Notes under the pieces: model-generated
The model's database searches: none
Told to the model about the DNA's origin: nothing
Seen by the model: the letters and a program-made list of their open reading frames with translations, nothing else
NCBI GenBank assembly: GCA_934320845.1
Contig: CAKRFU010000027.1
Location: forward strand, 1-31,384
Origin: an uncultured Lachnospiraceae bacterium
GTDB taxonomy: Bacteria > Bacillota > Clostridia > Lachnospirales > Lachnospiraceae
Reading direction: 5' to 3'
DNA length: 31,384 nucleotides
Shown: positions 25,387 through 31,384 of the stretch, one piece after another
Layout: each line of letters opens with the position of its first letter
Numbering within the stretch: the first letter of the stretch is position 1
Made by a program: the position numbers and the translations under genes

Positions 25387-28300
25387 TTATTTGACTTTCA
25401 TCGTTTTCTTGTATCCTGTCGATTTTTTCAACATTTTCTTATATTCAGATTTCTTTGCCTTAGGGCATTTAATAACAGCTTTCTTTGAAATACCGGAAAT
25501 TGCATTAGACTCAATTTTCTTTATCAGCTTACTGCTTATTGTAATCTGTGTTAATTTCTTTCTGTTATAAAATGCTTTTTTGCAAATTTTTGTTATATTT
25601 GCACCAATTGTAACTTTCTTTAAATCCTGACACTTTGAAAATGCATTAGTTCCAATCTCAGTAACTTTGTAAGAAACGCCCTTGTATTTAACAGTCTTAG
25701 GAACTACAGCACTTGTCTTTTTCTTGTTCAGCTTTGTATATGTCACTGTCTTTTTCTTAGCATCGTTAACTGTGTATGTCACTTTTGAAACATCAAATTT
25801 TGTATCCTTATTTAAGTCTTTTCCGTATACTGCCGAGCATATTCCAATAGCGTCTATACACCATTGTCCACTCACAACTTCAAATGTAACTGTATGTTCT
25901 CCGTATTTCAAATTGCGTAAAGAATAATTTGTTCTGCTGTCTTCTGCCTGCTTAACCGCCGCCTCAGACTCGACTACCTTACCATCAACGGTCACCTTTA
26001 TCTTGCACTTGTTAGCTTTCATATAGCCTAAAACATCTACTCCTGTTCCCTTAAATGTGTATGTCAAAGAAGCACCTGTGCCTGTGCTGTATGATGCTGT
26101 ACGGTCATATACATACATTCCCTGACCACACTGGTGTGACCACTTGTCGTTGAATACTAATTTAGATTTCGTTACATCATTTAACTCATACTGCTGCATA
26201 TTGTCAATAAATTCTTCGTAATACGGAGCTGTATTGTCAATCTTTTTAACAGTGAGATTATCAAAATCCATTGCAGCGTATGTACCGCCTAACGCAATTC
26301 TTCCTGATGTCACAGGATTTGTATCCGTATAGGCAGCAACCACTTTATTATTTACATATGCTGTAATCTGATTTTCTTTGCCCTCCAGTGACAATGTGTT
26401 CCACTGATTGAAGCCCTGTTTAAATATGCTGCTGTCTGTAATTGTTCCTTCTAAAATTGTTACTTTCTTGCGATACAACTTCCAAGCGCCGTCTTTATTA
26501 ATTCCAAAAGAATAGCCTGAAGAATCTTTAATTGCTGTTCCGCCGCCTGTCTGACGAATTGCTATGGCAGCAGTTGAACTTTTAGCTTCTGTCTGCTCAA
26601 ACTGCACATCAACATTTACACGATAATTCATCCAGCGGTAGTCACCTATCAGCACCTCTGCATCAGACCCGTTCCAAGCTGAACCAACTCCCTGCACACT
26701 CTCATCTAACTGCTGGCGCAATACATAATTTCCATCTGCTAACTTAACCGCCTCAAATGCTCCGTTGATAACATTGGTATAACGTGCAATTGCACCTGTC
26801 TTGCCACCGCGTGACTCAATATAATCCTCTTTCTCATCACTGAGTTTTCCGTCTGTGCCAATCACACTAACCTTTTTATCAGAATAGTCAAAATTATCTG
26901 CATAAAGATACTCGTTATCCGTAACTGTTCCGTTTCCGTTTTCATCAGTATCTAATACTGTTCTTTCTGTTGAGTTTTCAGGTAATCTGCACTCACTTTT
27001 CAATTCATCTTTATTCTGGTCTAATGTCGATACCGTAACAACAGAAAACGGTGAAACGGTAATATTATAATATCCCTGTTCATCTGCCGTTATATCTCCT
27101 TTATCCAACATATAATTTGAATCAAAAGTACCGTCACTTGCCGCCTTTGTCTCAAAGCACTGCAATGTCTGGTTTTCCTTTAACTGCATGTTTTTAACTG
27201 AAATACGATAGTTCTTTGTCTTTGCACTGTTGTTAATCATCAAAGTACTAAACTCATCCTTATCCGGTGATGCCAATGTCATATAACTGTCAGCACCAGT
27301 CGTACTGTTTACAACGCGTCTGTCTCCATTTGCATCATCCTCACCACAAAAACTTGACTGAGGTATAACTCTCCAAATTCCGGCTGTATTATCCTCGTTC
27401 TCCCAGCCTGTCACGGCAAATTTTGATAAATGGCTCAAAATAACAGTACCCGCATCATATCTGACATAACCTGACCAAGGGTCTTTTGCTCCAATCAATT
27501 CCTTAGAGGAATACTGTCCTCCCTGATAAAAAGCACCGATTACAGGCTGATATATAACATGTGTTCTGCGTGATTCAACGAAACTCTTTATAATGTAATT
27601 CCCCATCTCTAATGCGCTGCCTGTTCCGCCAAGTCCTGATGAACTGGCAATTACATTTCCGCTGTCATCCTTAAATGTAGTATTGTTTGCCGGACGGAAT
27701 GCACTGTCAGAAAACACAGCCTGATTCTCGCTGTTCCAGACTTCCTTGTCCATTTCGTCTGCAACTTTTATAATATCATCCTTCGTGATAGTATCGGCAC
27801 TACCCCTGTTTTTATTTGCCACAGAATACGGATAATGCCAGCCTACCGCTGCTACTGCGTTTTTGTATTCCTCGTCTGTATACAAGGTATTTACTGCTGT
27901 CTTCGCAATCATCTCAGCCTCATCAGATACAATAAATTTAATTTTCTTGTATAATTCTAACGCTTTTGCATCTTTAATGGTATCGCTGTTTTCTTCCTGA
28001 ATCCACTTTGCAAATTTCTTCACATTGTCAATGTCAGTCTTATCGCTGCATGCCTCATTTCTGTTCGGATTGACATAATCTACCATATAACCATATGCTT
28101 CATAGGCAGCCATAATTGTATTTTTATACCATTTATACTGCTTTTCTGTAGTATTTGCCCACTTTGGTGTATTCCATCTTAAGATACTTATTTTAATATC
28201 CGGGTTAATCTTCTTCGCATCTGCCGCCAACTGAAATCCTGCATTTCTCTTTACATTTGCAGTCTCATCCTCCGTACGCATTGTACAGCTCTCAGCACCT

Positions 28301-28656
28301 GTAGAATTATTTCTGTCATTACCCATTTCAATTTTTACATGAGTCATAAGCGGCTTAGAACCGCCAAATAAATACTGCAGCATCTCAACATATTTTTCGG
28401 GATGCTCAGCCTTATAATCCATCAGAAGGTCGGATGTGGAATTGGCGGTCAAAAGACCAAATCCCTTATAAGTAAGACCATTTTTGTTCTCCTTATTGAT
28501 ATTTTTTCCGTCAATTGTAATATCACTTACATTTTCAGCCGCCTGAACTCTCACTTTATCCATATTCGTTCCTCCCAACGACAATGCCGATTTGTCAGAA
28601 ATTGCCAAACCAAGACATAATGCAGCTGCAAGAATTTGTTTTATTCGTTTTCTCAT
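25387..28656 (-). CDS. Secreted GH59-type glycosidase (galactocerebrosidase-like) with C-terminal BspA-like LRR module
   Basis: The 1089-residue product begins with a signal peptide (1-20, possibly cleaved further on). The TIM-barrel region (about 45-400) resembles glycoside hydrolase family 59: YKGFGLLTANSTSDLL, HVKIEMGND, ILRWNTPKWA, an Asn200-Glu201 pair fitting the acid/base and Glu310 in EVWNSENQ fitting the nucleophile. A beta-sandwich and lectin-like region (about 420-830), a galactose-binding-like domain (about 835-960) and a BspA-type leucine-rich repeat tail (about 985-1089; ITEIGTNAFSKC-like units) follow. Family members cleave terminal beta-galactosides, including galactosylceramide; the substrate here is inferred. 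Start at 28656 follows GGAGG. A broken AraC regulator lies 140 bp upstream on the opposite strand. Confidence 0.82.
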   Translation of the reverse strand: MRKRIKQILAAALCLGLAISDKSALSLGGTNMDKVRVQAAENVSDITIDGKNINKENKNGLTYKGFGLLTANSTSDLLMDYKAEHPEKYVEMLQYLFGGSKPLMTHVKIEMGNDRNNSTGAESCTMRTEDETANVKRNAGFQLAADAKKINPDIKISILRWNTPKWANTTEKQYKWYKNTIMAAYEAYGYMVDYVNPNRNEACSDKTDIDNVKKFAKWIQEENSDTIKDAKALELYKKIKFIVSDEAEMIAKTAVNTLYTDEEYKNAVAAVGWHYPYSVANKNRGSADTITKDDIIKVADEMDKEVWNSENQAVFSDSAFRPANNTTFKDDSGNVIASSSGLGGTGSALEMGNYIIKSFVESRRTHVIYQPVIGAFYQGGQYSSKELIGAKDPWSGYVRYDAGTVILSHLSKFAVTGWENEDNTAGIWRVIPQSSFCGEDDANGDRRVVNSTTGADSYMTLASPDKDEFSTLMINNSAKTKNYRISVKNMQLKENQTLQCFETKAASDGTFDSNYMLDKGDITADEQGYYNITVSPFSVVTVSTLDQNKDELKSECRLPENSTERTVLDTDENGNGTVTDNEYLYADNFDYSDKKVSVIGTDGKLSDEKEDYIESRGGKTGAIARYTNVINGAFEAVKLADGNYVLRQQLDESVQGVGSAWNGSDAEVLIGDYRWMNYRVNVDVQFEQTEAKSSTAAIAIRQTGGGTAIKDSSGYSFGINKDGAWKLYRKKVTILEGTITDSSIFKQGFNQWNTLSLEGKENQITAYVNNKVVAAYTDTNPVTSGRIALGGTYAAMDFDNLTVKKIDNTAPYYEEFIDNMQQYELNDVTKSKLVFNDKWSHQCGQGMYVYDRTASYSTGTGASLTYTFKGTGVDVLGYMKANKCKIKVTVDGKVVESEAAVKQAEDSRTNYSLRNLKYGEHTVTFEVVSGQWCIDAIGICSAVYGKDLNKDTKFDVSKVTYTVNDAKKKTVTYTKLNKKKTSAVVPKTVKYKGVSYKVTEIGTNAFSKCQDLKKVTIGANITKICKKAFYNRKKLTQITISSKLIKKIESNAISGISKKAVIKCPKAKKSEYKKMLKKSTGYKKTMKVK

Positions 28657-28698
28657 ACATTTCCTCCATTTTCTTATTTCTTATAAATAAATCCTGTG

Positions 28699-28726
28699 AT
28701 AATGCCACGGATTGCTCACTGCCATG
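28699..28726. repeat. Fragment of repeat R1 upstream of the GH59 gene
   Basis: ATAATGCCACGGATTGCTCA matches the middle of R1 copy b (CTAATGCCACGTATTGCTTCA). Only this core remains. Confidence 0.5.
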
Positions 28727-28795
28727 CAACTTCCGCAATCCTGCAAATACCTATGATTTTATTTTAACTCTTCCTATGTATTATTCCATATTCTA

Positions 28796-28957
28796 TGCTC
28801 ACAGGAAATGCTGCGCTCAAGCCATATCACACTGCGTGAAATTGCTTTAGAAAACGGATTTGTAAACGAATTTTATTTTTCCCGTGTATTCAAAAAGATT
28901 ACCGGGAATACGCCTACTGAATACAGGTTATCTTTTTTAGATTTCCCTGATAAATAA
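28796..28957 (+). pseudogene. Remnant of an AraC-family transcriptional regulator (C-terminal HTH only)
   Basis: Reading the plus strand in the frame ending with TAA at 28955-28957 gives EMLRSSHITLREIALENGF and VNEFYFSRVFKKITGNTPTE. This is the second helix-turn-helix and signature of AraC/XylS regulators. The first HTH and the whole N-terminal sensor region are absent; upstream the frame continues only as unrelated AT-rich sequence, and no credible start or ribosome binding site is seen. It sits between the GH59 gene and the small membrane protein, so it may be the relic of that glycosidase's regulator. The rest of the 28657-29044 gap holds an R1 fragment and AT-rich sequence. Confidence 0.75.
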
Positions 28958-29044
28958 TCATTACACGGACTACAGCGATTGATGACAACGCAGCAGATGG
29001 AAATTTATACAAGTCATTTGATGAAATGTCAATGATACATTACA

Positions 29045-29587
29045 TTAGCAGCATTTCAAGCCGTTTTTCCTGCATACATTATAAAAAACATACAATTCTG
29101 TCTCTTCAAAATCCAGATGCTTATCATACTCCTGTCCTGTCGTTTCAAACTCAAGACTTGTTCTGCCATGACATTTTATTTTCATTCTGTAACAGCCTTT
29201 TTCAGTATGTATACGGTCAATCACCATCATCTTGCTGACCTCAATAACATCATTATACTTTACAATACTCTTCTTTCCTTTAATACATATTTCCATTGAG
29301 GTATCCAGAAAATATATCTTCATCTGCATAACACCATTCGTTCGTTTATCTACAATATAATAGTAAATACATACTACCAAAAAGGCAATTATAAAAGCAG
29401 CCTCAGGCAGATACTCTTCAACATTATTATTTTTAATATTAAAAATTTTCTGGGCAACTGCATAAATTAAAAACTGTGCAGCAAAGCAGGTAATAAATAA
29501 AACTACAACATGAGTTCCTTTTAGCTTTGTATGAAAAATACTGTTATTTACCGTCACGCAGTATTCATTTTCAGCTGTTTTATCCAT
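29045..29587 (-). CDS. Small membrane protein of unknown function, coupled to the BASS transporter gene
   Basis: I do not recognise a named family. The 180-residue product has a short polar N-terminus, two predicted membrane helices (about 26-46 and 62-81) and a cytoplasmic C-terminal half of alternating beta-strand character (MKIYFLDTSMEICIKGKKSI, YNDVIEVSKM). That layout resembles the PH-like/YcxB-type domains seen after paired helices in Firmicute membrane proteins; the comparison is tentative. Its start overlaps the end of the transporter gene by 8 bp, so translation is probably coupled and the two may work together. Confidence 0.75.
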   Translation of the reverse strand: MDKTAENEYCVTVNNSIFHTKLKGTHVVVLFITCFAAQFLIYAVAQKIFNIKNNNVEEYLPEAAFIIAFLVVCIYYYIVDKRTNGVMQMKIYFLDTSMEICIKGKKSIVKYNDVIEVSKMMVIDRIHTEKGCYRMKIKCHGRTSLEFETTGQEYDKHLDFEETELYVFYNVCRKNGLKCC

Positions 29588-30584
29588 TATTTTTTTCCTT
29601 TAATTTATCTTTCAGCGCAAATGCTCCGGCAAGCAATGTTCCCGAAATAGAATGCCATGTACATGATACAGCACATATTATAGCAGATTCAGGTGTTGAT
29701 GCAAACTGTGCTGTTGTAGTGGCAAGATTTGTAGCAAGTCCCGCATTCTGCATACCGACCTCAATAGAGATTGTTCTTTTCTTTGCTGTGTTCATTCCGA
29801 CAAGCTTACCTGCACCATATCCAAGCAAATAGCCAAGTCCGTTATGCAAGAGAACTGCCACAAAAATTACAACACCTGATTCAAAGAATTTAGAACCCTG
29901 TGACGAAACAACTCCTCCAACAACACATGCAAGACCAAGAACTGCTATTCCCGGCATAATCTTTTGTAACTCAACAAATGTTTTCTTTTTGCCAAATAAG
30001 TAGTTGAGCAAAAATCCAAGTGCAACCGGAAGAATTACTGTCTCTACAATAGACACAAACATAGGCAGTGCCTTAATTGAGATATGTGTTCCGCTTGCAA
30101 GTAAGGATACTAAAAGCGGTGTCATAAACGGAGAAAGGATTGTTGATACCGTTGTCATGCCAACTGAAAATGCAACGTCTCCACCGCAAAGGTAAGACAT
30201 AATATTTGATGATACACCTCCTGGGCAGCATCCTACAAGAATAAGACCAAGACCTATCGCATCTGAAAGTCCGAGTACCTTTGTAATTCCTAATGCAAGA
30301 AACGGCATTATAAGATACTGTGCAATTGCACCGACACATATATCAAACGGTCTTTTTGCCAATATTTTAAAATCCTGTGCAGTCAGTGTAAGACCCATAC
30401 TAAACATAATAATTCCAATAATTATCGACTGAGTTGTAAATTTATTTGCCGCAAAGTCTACAAACAGCTTATAATTTACCCAAGACATAATACCCGGTAC
30501 AAAGAATGTTATAACAGCGATTGCTATTACAACAATTGAAGTGTAATCTGATAAAAATTTACTAGTCTTTTGTAATACTTTCAT
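29580..30584 (-). CDS. BASS-family (bile acid:sodium symporter) transporter
   Basis: The 334-residue product is a polytopic membrane protein with about nine or ten hydrophobic helices. It has the family hallmarks SMGLTLTAQDF, GCCPGGVSSNIMSYLCGGDVA (the sodium-site crossover region) and EVGMQNAGLATNLATTTAQF. Bacterial BASS proteins move bile acids, pantothenate precursors or 2-oxo acids with sodium; the substrate cannot be read directly. Start at 30584 follows AGGAGG. A T-box leader with a strong promoter lies upstream in the same direction (30816-31145), separated by about 230 bp of palindromic sequence. If the T-box controls this gene, an amino-acid-related substrate such as a branched-chain 2-oxo acid is plausible. 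Confidence 0.88.
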   Translation of the reverse strand: MKVLQKTSKFLSDYTSIVVIAIAVITFFVPGIMSWVNYKLFVDFAANKFTTQSIIIGIIMFSMGLTLTAQDFKILAKRPFDICVGAIAQYLIMPFLALGITKVLGLSDAIGLGLILVGCCPGGVSSNIMSYLCGGDVAFSVGMTTVSTILSPFMTPLLVSLLASGTHISIKALPMFVSIVETVILPVALGFLLNYLFGKKKTFVELQKIMPGIAVLGLACVVGGVVSSQGSKFFESGVVIFVAVLLHNGLGYLLGYGAGKLVGMNTAKKRTISIEVGMQNAGLATNLATTTAQFASTPESAIICAVSCTWHSISGTLLAGAFALKDKLKEKNNG

Positions 30585-30639
30585 TGTGTTCCTCCTTGTA
30601 TATGTCCACTAAAATTCTTCAAATCACAAGAGCAAAAAC

Positions 30640-30776
30640 AGCATTTTACACTTTTCACTCTGCGTTACGAGCACTTTCCTATTGCACGTACAAAGAGTCG
30701 CTTGCGATTGTTTCGCGCTTGAATGGAATGCGTAGCATTTATTTCCTTTTCGCGAAATGCGCATCCTCACGGAGTG
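30640..30776. repeat. Repeat-derived spacer between T-box and transporter (R2-like)
   Basis: CTGCGTTACGAGCACTTTCCTATTGCACG resembles the R2 tail (CTATGTTACGAACATTTTCCTATTCCATA). It is followed by hairpin-forming GC-richer sequence (TTCGCG, GAATGGAATGCG, CGCGAAATGCG). No coding frame is convincing here. Confidence 0.55.
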
Positions 30777-30777
30777 T

Positions 30778-30820
30778 TTTTTATGTTATAGGAAACAAGA
30801 AGTTTCCTATAACATAAAAA
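30778..30820. repeat. Perfect 19-bp inverted repeat next to the T-box terminator
   Basis: TTTTTATGTTATAGGAAAC (30778-30796) and its exact complement (30802-30820) are separated by AAGAA. On the minus strand the 3' arm ends in A residues rather than T, so it is not a standard terminator for the transporter transcript. It overlaps the T tract of the T-box terminator. Confidence 0.85.
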
Positions 30821-31111
30821 GACCCTTCTTCAGTCATCTGACTAAAAAAGGGACGAATATCATCCGCGTTACCACCCTAATTCTGTAGTAATAAACTACA
30901 ACTCTCAAGCATACCAACATATGCCATCCATATAACGGTGGATACCGGCGAGGTCTACAAACTTCTATGAAGCTTTCAACCCGCTTCTCAAAGAGGATAT
31001 CCTAATCTGGTCATTACCTGTTTACACCAGCCACAGGCTCTCTGTAAATAAATCCACATCAGGCTTTGTTCTCATCAACGAATTTCGGTGAACATATTTT
31101 GTTTTATTTAC
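30816..31111 (-). ncRNA. T-box leader RNA, specifier best read as AUC (isoleucine)
   Basis: Read on the minus strand, the element has the Stem I start GTTGATGAGAAC (about 31079), the AG-bulge and distal loop AGAGAGCC...GGCTGGTG, a specifier region GGATATCCTCTTTGAG (30990-31005), and the conserved T-box sequence AGGGTGGTAACGCGG (30864-30878). The terminator CCCTTTTTTAGTCA-ga-TGACTGAAGAAGGG (30823-30852) is followed by TCTTTTT. By spacing to CTTTGAG the specifier is most likely AUC (Ile); UAU (Tyr) is the main alternative. The UGGU in the antiterminator expects an A discriminator base, which fits Ile or Tyr and argues against Ser or Asp. The next gene in this direction is the BASS transporter. 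Confidence 0.9.
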
Positions 31112-31117
31112 TAATGT

Positions 31118-31145
31118 ATTATAATACTCAGCAATTATATGTCAA
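31118..31145 (-). promoter_or_regulatory. Consensus sigma-A promoter for the T-box transcript
   Basis: On the minus strand TTGACA (31145-31140) and TATAAT (31123-31118) are both perfect consensus hexamers with a 16-bp spacer. Transcription would start near 31111 and enter the T-box. Confidence 0.9.
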
Positions 31146-31180
31146 GACTTTTTTCTGAATTATTTTCGCCGTGGCTTTTT

Positions 31181-31332
31181 AACGCAGAGATTGATATAAA
31201 CTTTTCGACTCATGGACGGCTCTCGCCTCGGAGAATATCAGTAGCAGTACATAAGTGTGCAAAAAACGCACACTAAGTACTGACTGACATTCTAACGCCA
31301 TTCGCTTAAAAGTTTATATCAATCCCTGCTGT
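31181..31332. repeat. Large nested palindrome R3 (MITE-like)
   Basis: Outer arms GCAGAGATTGATATAAACTTTT (31184-31205) and AAAAGTTTATATCAATCCCTGC (31311-31332) are near-perfect inverted repeats. Inside them GAATATCAGTAGCAGTACATAAGTGTGC and GCACACTAAGTACTGACTGACATTC form a second stem around AAAAAAC. It lies just upstream of the T-box promoter. The outer-arm sequence recurs at 23289-23310. Confidence 0.8.
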
Positions 31333-31345
31333 TTACATATATTTT

Positions 31346-31384
31346 TTATTTTAGGCAGTATACATCGCCAGTCCTTTTGTTATT
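31346..31384 (-). CDS. Possible 3' end of a gene entering from the right edge
   Basis: Reading the minus strand from the edge gives NNKRTGDVYCLK and then TAA. It is open to the window end, but so short that it may be chance. No family can be named. Confidence 0.3.
   Translation of the reverse strand, partial: NNKRTGDVYCLK

Noticed and set aside
28965..29045. Short plus-strand frame reading TAIDDNAADGNLYKSFDE after the AraC remnant
   Set aside because: It could be a second gene relic, but it is too short to identify and has no start.
30584..30817. Plus-strand open frame of 77 residues over the T-box spacer
   Set aside because: It is composed of repeat-derived palindromic sequence, has no ribosome binding site and no family resemblance.

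Overview
The window reads as chromosome of an AT-rich, spore-forming Firmicute, most likely a gut Lachnospiraceae (Agathobacter/Roseburia/Lachnospira-like). The evidence is the gene content (germination protease gpr, spoIIP, the rimP-nusA-ylxR-ylxQ-infB-rbfA-nrnA-truB-ribF operon), strong AGGAGG ribosome binding sites, a T-box leader, two-subunit serine dehydratase, and a secreted glycosidase ending in a BspA-like leucine-rich repeat module. Genus cannot be fixed from sequence reading alone. Almost everything is on the minus strand; only rpsT, a deoxycytidylate deaminase and an AraC remnant are on the plus strand.

Layout: 1-36 is the start of an unidentified minus-strand gene. 139-2943 is a BvgS-like hybrid histidine kinase. 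3244-4865 encodes L-serine dehydratase (sdaAB then sdaAA in transcription order). 4984-6177 is a lipoprotein polysaccharide deacetylase. 6381-15219 is the classic translation/transcription operon, starting from a good sigma-A promoter at 15292-15320 and ending in ribF. 15328-16167 is a leaderless amidase with a SPOR domain, followed upstream by prfC, purE, hemW, lepA, spoIIP and gpr. rpsT (24500) is transcribed divergently from gpr and is followed by a dCMP deaminase. 25387-28656 is a large secreted GH59-type glycosidase with a broken AraC regulator beside it (28796-28957). 29045-30584 holds a BASS-family transporter overlapping a small membrane protein, and a complete T-box leader with promoter lies upstream of them (30816-31145).

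The genes are mostly housekeeping. The more unusual layer is intergenic: at least three families of short palindromic repeats are scattered between the genes. One is a GGGTCAAAAG...CTTTTGACCC family. One is a roughly 97-bp two-hairpin unit that carries its own intrinsic terminator and sits inside the nusA-infB operon. One is a roughly 150-bp nested palindrome near the right end whose arm sequence recurs at 23289. I saw no tRNA or rRNA gene, CRISPR array, insertion sequence with a transposase, or prophage, and no multi-gene system that looks clearly new. The T-box/transporter pairing, the repeat families and the GH59-LRR enzyme are the items most worth following up.
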